Below are positions 24,698-34,303 of a DNA stretch of 64,000 nt, in pieces (within the stretch, counting starts at the first letter, position 1; the number at the start of each line of letters is the position of its first letter). The stretch is from Myroides phaeus (lineage in GTDB: Bacteria; Bacteroidota; Bacteroidia; Flavobacteriales; Flavobacteriaceae), in contig NZ_CP047050.1 in NCBI RefSeq assembly GCF_009799805.1, forward strand, positions 1,316,001 through 1,380,000, read 5' to 3'. The notes below the pieces were generated by a model. That model saw only the letters and a program-made list of their open reading frames with translations, was not told the origin of the DNA and made no database searches. Made by a program: the position numbers and the translations under genes.

Positions 24698-27220
24698 ATG
24701 AGAAATTCTTTTAATGAATATAAAAGCTACGTAAGTGACTTTGCGGCTGATAGTGTATCACTAACAGAACAAGCAAAATCATTTATAGAAGCAAATGATT
24801 ATAATGATCCTAATCAATGGTATAAAGCTTATGCAATATGTCTGTTAGCGGTTAAAGAAGCAAAAAGTAATGAAGTAATTGAAGAATTATATATTCAATT
24901 GAACGAAGATTCTAATTGTGTTCATAGCAGTATGTCTTTAAATGCAGAGGATTATGCTACTTGGTTTACAGATGTTAGAGAATTAAATAACTTATTTATA
25001 AATCAAGGTTTTATAAGAGCTTATGGTTTTCAATATGAGTTGTTTTTAAATGCTCGTTTTAGCTATAAAGATGATGAGATTGCAAAGGGATATTTACAAA
25101 AAGGATATGAATTAGGAGATGATCTATGTACTTGTCACGTAGGGTATAGTAAATATTATGGCAACTTAGGATATGAAAAGAATCAAGATGAAGGGTTGCA
25201 GTTGTTACAGAATATTGTAGCAAAGACAAAGATTGCTGCAGGGGAGTTGTTTTTATTGAATATTGAGTTTCGCAATTGTAATTCTCCAGAGGAAGGATGG
25301 CAGGTTATTGAAAAATATTCAGACTTATTACACAATCAAAAGAAAGGATTGTATGTTTTAGCTGATTATTATTTAAGAGAAGAGCAAGATGCTAAAGCTG
25401 CAGAAGTATTAGAGGAAGGAATTGCTAATAAAAGTGCTTATTCAGCTTATTTATTAGGAATGATGTGCTGTAATGGACGATTTGAAAGTTTGGGATATAC
25501 TGTTGAAAGAGGGCGTGATTTACTTGATTATGCTTTCGATTACGGAATTGTATATAGTGGTTTTGTACTTGCGTATAGCTATTTGTATCCTCTAAATGGA
25601 GGAGAAAGAGACTTTAAAACTGCAATTGCTTTATTAGAGAAAACAGTTGCTTATGACTCAAATGAAGCTTTGTTAGAATTGGCAACTATTCGTCTGTACA
25701 ATGAGGAATATAAAGATGTTGAAAAAGCAATAGGATATTTAGATAGAGCAATTGAGAACGGCTTTGATAGAGCAATGTCTGAAAAGGCTTTTGTTTTGTT
25801 AGATTCAGGAGAGGTAGAAAGCAATGTAGTAGAAGCAAAAGCTTTGTTAGAAGAGGCTACTAAATTAGGAAGTGATTATGCGCCTTACCGCTTAGGTATT
25901 GCTTATCAAAATACAGAGTTTGAAGATGAACCAAACTATGAGAAGGCACTTGAGTATTTTGAACTGTCTGCTGAAAGAAATAATGGAATGGGATTGGAAT
26001 ATGCAGGTAGGTATAATCGTTATGGATATGCAGGAGAACCTAATACAGAAAAGGCAATTGCTTATTATCAACAAGGAATAGAACAGCACGGATCTAACTA
26101 CTGTAAAGTTGAGTTGGCTATGATGTTGGAGAGAGGTGAAGGTTTAGATGCTAATGCTGAGGAGGCACAAGCTTTATATATTGATGCTTTAAACAATGAG
26201 TATTTCTTTGCTGCCTTGCGTTTAGGGTTTATGAGTGAAGATGGTGTTGTAGGAGAACCAAACTTAGAGGAAGCTCGTAAGTATTTCCAGATTGCTGCAG
26301 ATAATGATATTGCAGAGGGAGTTTATCATTTAGCACGTTTCTACCGTTATGGAATAGGAGGTGATAAAAATGAAGAAATGGCTTTTGAATTATTTGAGAA
26401 AGCATTAGAACTTGGTTTTGTAGATGCTAATGTTGACATCGCTTTGTTCTATGAAGAAGGTGTAAATGGTGGTGAACCAAATTACGCTAAAGCATTTGAA
26501 TATATGCTGGAAGGAGCAGAAGCAGGTTTTAGTTATGCACAATATAAAGTTGGTGTTTACTATTCTTATGGTTATTTAGAAGAAAGAAATAGTGAAGAAG
26601 GAAAGAAATGGTTTGAAAAAGCTGTAGAAAATGGTTCGCCTTTAGGAATGTTAGCTTTAGGGGACTATTATTTATATGGTTATGGACCTGATCAAGAATA
26701 TGAGAAGTCTTTTGAATATTACAAAATGGCTGAGGAGAGAGATTATATTTCAGAGGGAATAGGTATTTGTTATCAGTTTGGTTTTGGAGTTGAAAAAGAT
26801 GATAAAAAAGCTTTCCAAGCATATAAAGCAGCGGCTGAGCGTCATTATGATGCAGCAATGTTTAGATTGGGATTATGTTACTACTATGGTAATGGTGTAG
26901 ATAAGGATTTAGTAGAGGCATTTTACTACTTAAAAACAGTTGCTGACAATAGCTATATGGATGCAGTAAGTTATGTTGGAACAATGCTTATCAAAGGAGA
27001 AGGAACAGATAAAGATCCTGAATATGGGGTAAGTTATTTAATTCAGGCAGCTGAGGCTGGTATTGACAGTGCGCAGTATGAATTAGCAAATTGTTATTTA
27101 AAAGGAGAGGGTGTTCCTCAAAGTGATGAGCAAGCAATGCAATGGTATCAGCAAGCAGCTGAAAATGGAAATGAAGATGCTCAAAAAATTGTAGGAGGAC
27201 CTCGTAAAAGAAGAAGATAA
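24698..27220 (+). CDS. Sel1-like repeat protein
   Basis: About 840 residues, made almost wholly of Sel1-like repeats (TPR-related units of about 36-40 residues) from about residue 80 to the end. Typical units are AKGYLQKGYELGDDLCTCHVG, AFELFEKALELGFVDANVDIA and AMQWYQQAAENGNEDAQKI. No signal peptide or membrane helix, so it is probably a cytoplasmic scaffold. I take the ATG at 24698 rather than the TTG at 24653, which would add 15 residues unlike the rest. The stop overlaps the start of the HSP90-like gene (TAATG), so the two are tightly coupled. TPR-like proteins are known partners of HSP90; a co-chaperone or adaptor role is an inference. Confidence 0.85.
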   Translation: MRNSFNEYKSYVSDFAADSVSLTEQAKSFIEANDYNDPNQWYKAYAICLLAVKEAKSNEVIEELYIQLNEDSNCVHSSMSLNAEDYATWFTDVRELNNLFINQGFIRAYGFQYELFLNARFSYKDDEIAKGYLQKGYELGDDLCTCHVGYSKYYGNLGYEKNQDEGLQLLQNIVAKTKIAAGELFLLNIEFRNCNSPEEGWQVIEKYSDLLHNQKKGLYVLADYYLREEQDAKAAEVLEEGIANKSAYSAYLLGMMCCNGRFESLGYTVERGRDLLDYAFDYGIVYSGFVLAYSYLYPLNGGERDFKTAIALLEKTVAYDSNEALLELATIRLYNEEYKDVEKAIGYLDRAIENGFDRAMSEKAFVLLDSGEVESNVVEAKALLEEATKLGSDYAPYRLGIAYQNTEFEDEPNYEKALEYFELSAERNNGMGLEYAGRYNRYGYAGEPNTEKAIAYYQQGIEQHGSNYCKVELAMMLERGEGLDANAEEAQALYIDALNNEYFFAALRLGFMSEDGVVGEPNLEEARKYFQIAADNDIAEGVYHLARFYRYGIGGDKNEEMAFELFEKALELGFVDANVDIALFYEEGVNGGEPNYAKAFEYMLEGAEAGFSYAQYKVGVYYSYGYLEERNSEEGKKWFEKAVENGSPLGMLALGDYYLYGYGPDQEYEKSFEYYKMAEERDYISEGIGICYQFGFGVEKDDKKAFQAYKAAAERHYDAAMFRLGLCYYYGNGVDKDLVEAFYYLKTVADNSYMDAVSYVGTMLIKGEGTDKDPEYGVSYLIQAAEAGIDSAQYELANCYLKGEGVPQSDEQAMQWYQQAAENGNEDAQKIVGGPRKRRR

Positions 27221-28998
27221 TGGAAGATAAGAAACAATATCAGTTTCAAGTAAATATGAAAGGAATGATAGAATTGTTGTCAGAGCATATTTATAGCTCG
27301 CCAACAGTTTTTATCAGGGAATTATTGCAAAATGGAATGGATGCTGTTACTGTACGCAAAGGTATAGATGAACAGTTTAAAGGGGCTATTAATGTTACTT
27401 TTGAAGGTGATCGATTAATATTCCAAGACAATGGTGTTGGACTAACACAAGAGGATGTTCACCAATTTTTATCTGTGATTGGACAGAGTTCTAAAAGAGG
27501 TGAATTAGCAGATAAAGACTTAATAGGAAAGTTTGGTATTGGTCTGTTATCTTGTTTAGTAGTGAGTGAGGCTATTGTTGTTGAATCTCGTTCTCTTTAT
27601 AGAGAGGAGTCTGTTCGTTGGACTGGTAGAGCTGATGGTACTTATAATGTTGAAATGATTGACTTACTTCCAGAGGTTGGAACAAAGGTAATCTTGGATG
27701 CAAAGAAGGCTTGGAAGTCCTTGTTTAAAAAAGATGAGGTTAAACAAAACATATTGTTTTACGGAAGTGCTTTACCAATTGAAGTAAATTTAATTGAGAA
27801 CGGTGAAGTAGATCAAATATTAAATGGTAATCCTGTTTGGTTAGATCCAGAAAGTACAAAAGAAGAACTTTTAGCTTACGGAAAGGAAGTATTTAAAACA
27901 AAGTTTTTAGATGTTTTCCGATTACAGTCTGATGCAGGAGAACTACAAGGAGTTGCTTTTATTATTCCTAATAAGGTAAATACAACCGCTACAAAAGAGC
28001 ATAAAATATTCTTGAAAAGAATGTATTTGTGTGATCAAGCAAGTAATTTATTGCCAGAGTGGACTTCTTTTGTACGTTGTGTAATTAATGCAAATGCATT
28101 ACAACCAACAGCGTCAAGAGAGTCGTTAATGAATAATACGGTTCTTCAAGAAACGAAGAAAGAGTTGAGTATTTGTTTTAAAGACTATTTGAAGTCATTA
28201 TCTCTAACGGACATTGACACGTTAGAAAAGATTATCAATATTCACCATATGTTTATTAAAGCATTGGCGGCATCTGATTCTGAGATAATGAACTTATTTG
28301 AGGATTATTTACCTTTTGAAACCAATCAAGGGATGCTTGCTTTTGGGGATATCAAAGAGTCTGTAGATAAAATATACTTTACACCTTCTTTAGATGATTT
28401 TAGACAGATAAGACGTATTGCAGGTTCTCAAAAGAAATTAGTGATTAATGCGGCTTATAGTTATGAAACAGATTTAATTGAAAAAATTAAGCGTAGTCAT
28501 CCTGAGTTAAGCATAGAGAAAATTAATCCAAATGATATTCTGGAGGAGTTTGAAGATGCAGTTGAATCTGAAGAGTTGATTGAAAAGTTTGTATTAGAGG
28601 CTAATAAAATCTTGAAGAAGCATTTTTGTAGAGCTGAAGTTAAGCGCTTTGAACCAAAAGATACAACGGCTATCTATATTGCCAATGAGGATGCAATAGC
28701 GTCTAAGAATATTCAGAGTCTTTCTCAAACGTCAAATCCTTTTGCGTCGACTTTACATCATTTTAAGAAAAAAGAGGAAGTAATGCCGACGTTGTGTTTT
28801 AATCAACAAAGTGATTTGGTAACGAAAATTATGCATATTGACGATCCAGAGTTGTTTGAAGCATTAATCAATGTCTTGTACGTTCAAGCATTAATGTTGG
28901 GTGGATATACAATCAATAAAAAAGAGATGGATACGTTTAATGATGCGTTGTATCAGTTTATGATCTTAGGTATGTCTAATTTTTTACCTAAGTTTTAA
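27220..28998 (+). CDS. Divergent HSP90-family ATPase
   Basis: 592 residues. The N-terminal GHKL ATPase is clear: Glu34 and Asn38 in FIRELLQNGMDA, Asp70 in FQDNGVGL, and the glycine lid GKFGIGLLSC (104-113). The middle domain follows, with the ATP-contacting arginine perhaps in TASRESLMNN. The C-terminal third is unlike HtpG and ends in FLPKF. It resembles the separate group called HSP90 family protein rather than the housekeeping HtpG. Both neighbours overlap its ends by one base (TAATG), so it is part of one operon with the Sel1 protein and two paralogous proteins of unknown family, which suggests a complex. Confidence 0.88.
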   Translation: MEDKKQYQFQVNMKGMIELLSEHIYSSPTVFIRELLQNGMDAVTVRKGIDEQFKGAINVTFEGDRLIFQDNGVGLTQEDVHQFLSVIGQSSKRGELADKDLIGKFGIGLLSCLVVSEAIVVESRSLYREESVRWTGRADGTYNVEMIDLLPEVGTKVILDAKKAWKSLFKKDEVKQNILFYGSALPIEVNLIENGEVDQILNGNPVWLDPESTKEELLAYGKEVFKTKFLDVFRLQSDAGELQGVAFIIPNKVNTTATKEHKIFLKRMYLCDQASNLLPEWTSFVRCVINANALQPTASRESLMNNTVLQETKKELSICFKDYLKSLSLTDIDTLEKIINIHHMFIKALAASDSEIMNLFEDYLPFETNQGMLAFGDIKESVDKIYFTPSLDDFRQIRRIAGSQKKLVINAAYSYETDLIEKIKRSHPELSIEKINPNDILEEFEDAVESEELIEKFVLEANKILKKHFCRAEVKRFEPKDTTAIYIANEDAIASKNIQSLSQTSNPFASTLHHFKKKEEVMPTLCFNQQSDLVTKIMHIDDPELFEALINVLYVQALMLGGYTINKKEMDTFNDALYQFMILGMSNFLPKF

Positions 28999-30074
28999 TG
29001 TATCGATTACAAATACAAAAGTTAGCTTTAGAAATAGAAGAGCATTACAGCGATTATGATCGTTGTATTGCTTTGTTACAGCAAGCAATTCAAATTGCGG
29101 ATAAACACAATGATCTGGATTGGGGAGTTGATTTACGCAGTTATTTAATAAGAAAAGAAAGTGCTACGTCTATGTGTATTCATAGTCCGGCTGCTTTTGC
29201 TTGGATCTTAAATGTGTGTGATGAATATCCTGAGGAGTTTTCAGATGCTGAGTTTTTAGGTTTATATGAGTGGATGCTTGGAGCAGTTAATTGTAATACA
29301 GATATTCCTTTAGAACACACCCAAACTGTAGCGCTTGATTTAGAAAGGCGTTTAGAGAAAAACGGAATGAGTAAACGAGGGCTATACTTTTGTTTAGCTG
29401 AATTTGCTCAGAATAGAGGAGATGTCGCAAAAGGATGTGAGTATATAGATTTAGCAAAACTTGAACCTAAAGAAGATGATGAAGATGAGGTGGTAGAGTA
29501 TGATTATTCTGTAGAAAGGGCATCTATTATAGGAGACTTTGAAGAGGCTATATATTTAGCCAATCAAATGGAACTAAAGAAGCTTTCTGCATTTTCATTG
29601 CCTTTTGAAAGCTATTGTGCAATGACCTATTTTATGGCAAGAAGAGGAGATAGTCGTGCTTCTATTTATTTAGAAAAAGCTAAGGAAGCATTTTATAAGG
29701 TAGAGGGAGTAAATAGTTCGATGTTGTTTAGTATGACAAGGTTTATTTACACACTACACTTGTTAGAAGACGAACTTCTTTATAGTATGTTTGAATTAGT
29801 AGTAGATTGGCAAGTGGGGGCAGAGGACTTTTTACAAATGGCTTTTAGTCAACATATAGCTGCGGTATTTGTAAAAGGTGGTACAAGAGAATTAAAAATA
29901 TCTCCTAAACAGCCTTATTATAAACAAGAAGGAATTTATGATTTAGCAGTGTTAGCGGCTTATTACTATTCTATAGCAGAGTCATTTTCTACTAAATTCG
30001 ATCAAAGAAATGGCAATAATCATTGCTGTACTGAGCTGAAGCAATTACAAGAAGAAAACCAACCAAAAAAATAA
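28998..30074 (+). CDS. Unknown-family paralogue 1 of the HSP90 operon
   Basis: 358 residues. Helical, cytoplasmic, no recognised domain. It shares with the next two genes a common frame: IQIADKHNDLDWGVDLRSYL near the start, FAWILNVCDE, LYEWMLG, then a helical middle part and a C-terminal signature DLAVLAAYYYSIAESFSTKFDQRNGNN. The helix pairs look TPR-like. The start overlaps the HSP90 stop (TAATG). Probable role: partner or client adaptor of the HSP90-like protein (inference from coupling only). This copy is the most diverged of the three, with Leu in place of Ile in NDIDWG and a longer acidic segment (EPKEDDEDEVVEYD). Confidence 0.65.
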   Translation: MYRLQIQKLALEIEEHYSDYDRCIALLQQAIQIADKHNDLDWGVDLRSYLIRKESATSMCIHSPAAFAWILNVCDEYPEEFSDAEFLGLYEWMLGAVNCNTDIPLEHTQTVALDLERRLEKNGMSKRGLYFCLAEFAQNRGDVAKGCEYIDLAKLEPKEDDEDEVVEYDYSVERASIIGDFEEAIYLANQMELKKLSAFSLPFESYCAMTYFMARRGDSRASIYLEKAKEAFYKVEGVNSSMLFSMTRFIYTLHLLEDELLYSMFELVVDWQVGAEDFLQMAFSQHIAAVFVKGGTRELKISPKQPYYKQEGIYDLAVLAAYYYSIAESFSTKFDQRNGNNHCCTELKQLQEENQPKK

Positions 30075-30078
30075 AAGG

Positions 30079-31140
30079 ATGAGTTATAATTTAGAGATTC
30101 AAAAGATTTTATTAAAGCTGGATGATTTGCAGAATTTTTCAGATAGAGTAAAGGCTTTAAAGGAGGCAATTGCAATTGCAGATAAACATAATGATATAGA
30201 TTGGGGGTTTGATTTGCGTTTGGACTTAATTAGACAAGAGCGCAATACTTCTAAATGTGAGGAGAGTTTTCCTGCGTTTGCTTGGATTTTAAACGCAAGT
30301 GATGAAAATGACGACTACTTTGATGAGGCTGATTTTTTATGGGAATATAAATGGATGTTTTGTTCTGCTTACCGCAGTTCAGCTATTCCAATGGAGCAGG
30401 TTTTGGAGATAGGAGAAGATTTGAAACGCCGTTTAGTTAAGAATGGTTTTAGTCTTCGCGCTTATTATAATGTTATGACAGGTTTGTCATTACATCTTAG
30501 AGATTATAAAAAGGCACAAGAGTACATTGATTTAGCTGATGCTGAAATCATAGATGATATGACTAATTGTCCGGCTTGTGAATTAGATACAAAGGTAGAA
30601 ACGTTATTGTATCAAGGATTTGTTGAAGAGTCTCTAATCAAAGCTCAAGATTTGATTAATAAAAAACTGACGTGTTATTCAATGCCTTTTCAAACATTTT
30701 GCTGTTTTGCTTATTGGTTAGAACAAGCAGGAGATGATAGAGCCAGTATCTATTTTGACAAAGCAATGGAGGAATATCACGCACACGATCAATATGATAG
30801 TTCTGTTGGGTATTCAATGGGACTATTAGTTGCTTATATGCACAAAAAGAATCATCCAGATACTTGGTCATTTTTTGAAAAGATTGCAGATTGGCAATTA
30901 GGAGCAGAGGATTTACATATTTTTAATTTCGCTAAGTATATGGCACCACTTATGAAAAATGGTGGTAAACAAAGACTGGAGTTGTCTTCACTACTTCCAT
31001 ATTATCAAGAAAGCGGTGAATATGATTTATCTGAACTATATGTTTATTTTAAAGATATAGCTTATGACTATGCTAATCGTTTTGATCAGCGTAATGGTAA
31101 TGACAATTTTAAAACAGAAGTTGACGAAATGTTAACTTAG
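30079..31140 (+). CDS. Unknown-family paralogue 2 of the HSP90 operon
   Basis: 353 residues. Begins MSYNLEIQKILLKLDDL, followed by the family signature IAIADKHNDIDWGFDLRLDL, FAWILNASDENDDYF and EYKWMF; the end is YDYANRFDQRNGNDNF. Helical throughout, no signal peptide. Lies 4 bp after paralogue 1, so it belongs to the same operon, and is followed by a good terminator. The strongly conserved DWGFDLRL and RFDxRNGN stretches are the best candidates for binding surfaces. Function unknown. Confidence 0.65.
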   Translation: MSYNLEIQKILLKLDDLQNFSDRVKALKEAIAIADKHNDIDWGFDLRLDLIRQERNTSKCEESFPAFAWILNASDENDDYFDEADFLWEYKWMFCSAYRSSAIPMEQVLEIGEDLKRRLVKNGFSLRAYYNVMTGLSLHLRDYKKAQEYIDLADAEIIDDMTNCPACELDTKVETLLYQGFVEESLIKAQDLINKKLTCYSMPFQTFCCFAYWLEQAGDDRASIYFDKAMEEYHAHDQYDSSVGYSMGLLVAYMHKKNHPDTWSFFEKIADWQLGAEDLHIFNFAKYMAPLMKNGGKQRLELSSLLPYYQESGEYDLSELYVYFKDIAYDYANRFDQRNGNDNFKTEVDEMLT

Positions 31141-31157
31141 CGTTTTTACAATATTGC

Positions 31158-31190
31158 AAAGGCAAGTGGTTTTTTCTGCTTGCCTTTTTT
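31158..31190 (+). terminator. Terminator of the Sel1-HSP90 operon
   Basis: AAAGGCAAG ... CTTGCCTTT stem followed by a T-run. Confidence 0.8.
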
Positions 31191-31249
31191 AATAGGATTA
31201 ATATAATAACTTTAGACATTAAGAGGTTAAAAGTGATAAGAATAAATAT

Positions 31250-32329
31250 ATGAGTTATACACTGGATATACAGAAAATAGTTTTAAAGATTAATGAAACA
31301 AAGGTTATAGCTGATCAATTGGTGTTAATTAAAGAGGCTATTGCCATTGCGGATAAACACAATGATATTGATTGGGGATTTGATTTAAGATTGTTGTTGA
31401 TAAATACAGAGAACCATACGCCACGTACGTCTTTAAGTTATCCTGCTTTTACTTGGATTTTAAATACAAGTGATAGCAATGAAGGATATTTTGAAGAGAA
31501 AGACTTTTTATATGAATATAAGTGGATGTACGCTATTTCATCGGGGTCTACAGCTATTACCAAAGAACAATTAAAGGAGATAGGAGATGATTTTCATAAA
31601 CGTTTGTTGAAAAATGGATATAGCAGTCGTGGATATTACCACATTTTAGCTATTTGGTACCAGCATTTACGAGAGTATGACAAAGCAATGGAAATAGTTA
31701 ATTTAATGGGGGAGGAGTTGGTTGACGAATTAAGTGATAATCCTCCTTTTGAACACGCTATAAAGACGTATAATCTTTTAGCTCAAGGGAAGTTTGAAGA
31801 GGCAAAAATAGCAGCACGAGATCTGTTTGCAAATCGCTTTGAGTTTATAGAGACCGCTTTTGAAACATATATGGTATTTGCTTATGAACATTTTATTCGT
31901 GGCAATGTGAATGAGGCACGTGAATATTTTGAGCTTGCTCAGTGTAATATGTCAGTATATGATGAGAATGATCCGATAACACATTTTAGATCACGTATTT
32001 TCTATATGTACTTATCGTGGCAGTTTGGAGGAGAAGAGTGTTGGGATGTCTTTGAGAAGTTTTGTATCTGGGAAAATGGAGCAGATAGTCATTATTCATT
32101 AATATTTACCAAACACGCTATGTGTCTTTTAAAAGAGGGAGGAACCAGGAAGTTTAACTTTCCAGTGTCGTTACCTTATTACCAAGAAAGTGGAGAGTAT
32201 GATTTGAAAGTGCTGTGTAATTATTTCAAAGACTGTGCTTTTGATTTGGTAGCTCGCTTTGATAATAGAAATGGGAATAATAATTTCACAAAAGAAGCAA
32301 ATCGACTTTTTGCTATACCACGCCTATAA
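31250..32329 (+). CDS. Unknown-family paralogue 3, outside the terminator
   Basis: 359 residues, closest in style to paralogue 2: MSYTLDIQKIVLKIN, IAIADKHNDIDWGFDLRLLL, FTWILNTSDSNEGYFEE, EYKWMY, and a C-terminal CAFDLVARFDNRNGNNNF. It is separated from the operon by a terminator and 110 bp, so it must have its own promoter or live on read-through. This looks like a recent tandem duplication with diverged middle parts, as expected of adaptor proteins with different partners. Function unknown. Confidence 0.65.
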   Translation: MSYTLDIQKIVLKINETKVIADQLVLIKEAIAIADKHNDIDWGFDLRLLLINTENHTPRTSLSYPAFTWILNTSDSNEGYFEEKDFLYEYKWMYAISSGSTAITKEQLKEIGDDFHKRLLKNGYSSRGYYHILAIWYQHLREYDKAMEIVNLMGEELVDELSDNPPFEHAIKTYNLLAQGKFEEAKIAARDLFANRFEFIETAFETYMVFAYEHFIRGNVNEAREYFELAQCNMSVYDENDPITHFRSRIFYMYLSWQFGGEECWDVFEKFCIWENGADSHYSLIFTKHAMCLLKEGGTRKFNFPVSLPYYQESGEYDLKVLCNYFKDCAFDLVARFDNRNGNNNFTKEANRLFAIPRL

Positions 32330-32353
32330 GTATAGGAAAAGATGCATATTATA

Positions 32354-32384
32354 AAAGGGCTATTTCAACTTGAAATAGCCCTTT
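32354..32384. terminator. Bidirectional terminator between converging genes
   Basis: AAAGGGCTATTTCAA-C-TTGAAATAGCCCTTT, 15-bp arms, between paralogue 3 (+) and the repeat protein (-). Confidence 0.85.
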
Positions 32385-32389
32385 GTTAT

Positions 32390-33922
32390 TTAAAATAAAC
32401 TTATTTGTCCTTCTTGGTCAAAAGAAGAGTTTTTCTTTTCTTTTTTTCTTTCTTTCTTAGGTTTGTTTACAATTGGTTCTGTAACAATTGTCTCTACGTC
32501 AAAGATTTCAATTTGCATAACATCTTTCGTATTAGGAGTGTTTTGGGTTCCTACTTCTGAAGTTATTTCCTCTTGTGGCTTGTCATCCACTAAAGGTAGT
32601 TCTGTTGCAGGTATTTCGAACAATGTAGCTTCACTTTCTATGGCTAAGTTGTCTTCTGCTACTAAAGGTTGCTCTATTGTCGTAATATCCTCTTGTGGCT
32701 TGTCGTCCACTAAAGGTAGTTCCGTTACAGGTATTTCAAACAAGGTAGCTTCATTTTCTATAGCTAAGTTGTCTTCTATTACTAAAGGTTGCTCTATTGC
32801 CGTAATATCCTCTTGTGGCTTGTTGTCTACTAAAGGTAGTTCTGTTGCAGGTATTTCGAACAAGGTAGCTTCACTTTCTATGGCTAAGTTGTCTTCTATT
32901 ACTAAAGGTTGCTCTATTGCCGTAATATCCTCTTGTGGCTTGTTGTCTACTAAAGGTAGTTCTGTTGCAGGTATTTCGAACAATGTCGTTTTATTCTGAA
33001 AAGACGGTTTAGTCTCTTTTTGTGCTAAATCATTTTCCTCTGCATTGATACCTTTTTTTGCAATATTAAAAAACTCGCTAAACTTAGAATCATTTAATGA
33101 TTGTTTCTCTATTGCCGCTGGACTTGGAGGACAATCAGAAGGAATAGAATCTTCTGCTTTTATAATTTCCCAATCCATTTTAGGGATTGTATTTTCATTT
33201 GTGAATTCAATAGAAAACAAATCTTTGTCTATCTCTTCTTGAATAGGTAAATTATCAAGTTCAAGTGTTTCCTCCCAGATAATAGCTTCTTGCTCTTCTT
33301 CTGTATCAACATCTGTTTGTGAACGACTATTGCTGTTTATAGGAGAGATATTTTCTTGAGGAGCTTCTGTGAATAAATTCAAATGAGTTTCATCCGTTAC
33401 TCCTTCATTAAAGTTTAGTGATTCAAAAGCAGCTGGCTCTAATGTTATTTCAACTTGTTGGTCAGTAGTTTCATTTACGAAAAGTTCAGTTTCAACAAGA
33501 TTAGTAGCAATAGCGGGAGTAGTAACCTCATCATTATGCTCAACATCAACTACAGCAAAATCTTCTTCTTTAGCAAAAATATCAACTTTGTTATGCAACT
33601 CATTGATAAGTCTTTTTATCCTTTTGATATGCGGGCTGTCGTTAAATAATTGTTTATTAAAAACAGCATCTAATAACTTATACAAAGAATAAGCTTCGTG
33701 GTATTTTAGAACTAAAGAATGTTTTTTGTTATGGTCAAGAATAGAAACCTGTTTGTGAATATTTTTTGCTTTCTCTTCCAACTTAGTAATTAGATCTTCT
33801 TTGGTGCTTATAAGCAAAGCATCTGTTACATTTTTTACAGCATAATCATCGGTTTGTTGTACCATTTTGATAACTGTAAGAAGAACATCATTATTTAATT
33901 TAAGTTGAATTTTTGCGATCAT
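32390..33922 (-). CDS. Acidic tandem-repeat protein with C-terminal clamp-binding-like motif
   Basis: About 510 residues from the ATG at 33922; the frame can be extended to a TTG at 33970 but the start MIAKIQLKLNNDV is more natural. Residues 1-125 are a helical domain (ISTKEDLITKLEEKAKNIH; YHEAYSLYKLLDAVF). Then follows a long acidic, probably unfolded part with about 3.6 copies of a 40-residue unit (ATLFEIPATELPLVD...IEQPLV.EDNLAIE). The tail is basic (KPKKERKKEKKNSS) and ends in GQISLF, like the QLSLF peptide by which many proteins bind the DNA sliding clamp. It may therefore act near replication or repair; this is an inference. Confidence 0.6.
   Translation of the reverse strand: MIAKIQLKLNNDVLLTVIKMVQQTDDYAVKNVTDALLISTKEDLITKLEEKAKNIHKQVSILDHNKKHSLVLKYHEAYSLYKLLDAVFNKQLFNDSPHIKRIKRLINELHNKVDIFAKEEDFAVVDVEHNDEVTTPAIATNLVETELFVNETTDQQVEITLEPAAFESLNFNEGVTDETHLNLFTEAPQENISPINSNSRSQTDVDTEEEQEAIIWEETLELDNLPIQEEIDKDLFSIEFTNENTIPKMDWEIIKAEDSIPSDCPPSPAAIEKQSLNDSKFSEFFNIAKKGINAEENDLAQKETKPSFQNKTTLFEIPATELPLVDNKPQEDITAIEQPLVIEDNLAIESEATLFEIPATELPLVDNKPQEDITAIEQPLVIEDNLAIENEATLFEIPVTELPLVDDKPQEDITTIEQPLVAEDNLAIESEATLFEIPATELPLVDDKPQEEITSEVGTQNTPNTKDVMQIEIFDVETIVTEPIVNKPKKERKKEKKNSSFDQEGQISLF
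32568..32995 (-). repeat. 120-bp tandem repeats inside a coding gene
   Basis: About 3.6 copies with an exact 120-bp period, few differences between copies, encoding the 40-residue units of the surrounding protein. The near identity implies recent expansion, and copy number may vary between strains. An open frame on the opposite strand across this array is a shadow. Confidence 0.9.
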
Positions 33923-34303
33923 TTTGTGTTTGGAAAAAGCCGTTTTATAAGTTTCTAAGAAAGTACACAAAATAATGAAAAAATATTGTAAGTAATAAGT
34001 AATACGCTGAAAATATTATTAAAACAAAGGGACTTCTATATAAGAATTAGTATAAAAGAATAAAATGTCATTTTGTTTAGGATATTGATTAGAAGATAAA
34101 TGTTTTTTTAATTAATTACTTCTTTGTTTTAATGAGAGAGAATTTACTATAAAAAGAAGAAAATAACTTTTGTAAAATAGACAAAATGAGATTATTTGGC
34201 AGGAAAGAGAGGGATTGTTAAATTTAATGAGTAACTTTAATTCTTGGTAAGGATATAGGTCCTTATGGTATGTTAATTGTGTTATTACAGAAAAAATAAA
34301 ATT
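33923..34303. other. Intergenic region, divergent promoters expected
   Basis: About 380 bp, AT-rich, between the repeat protein (-) and D-lactate dehydrogenase (+). It should hold promoters for both, but I cannot mark a clear -33/-7 pair. No hairpins or repeats of note. Confidence 0.4.

Noticed and set aside
27220..28998. Naming the HSP90 gene htpG
   Set aside because: The ATPase is typical but the C-terminal third and the operon context differ from housekeeping HtpG.
32568..32995. Tandem repeats considered as CRISPR
   Set aside because: Direct 120-bp units without spacers, inside a gene; no cas genes in the window.
32463..32999. 178-residue open frame opposite the 120-bp repeats
   Set aside because: A frame kept open only by the period of the tandem repeat (120 is divisible by 3); the minus-strand gene is the real one.
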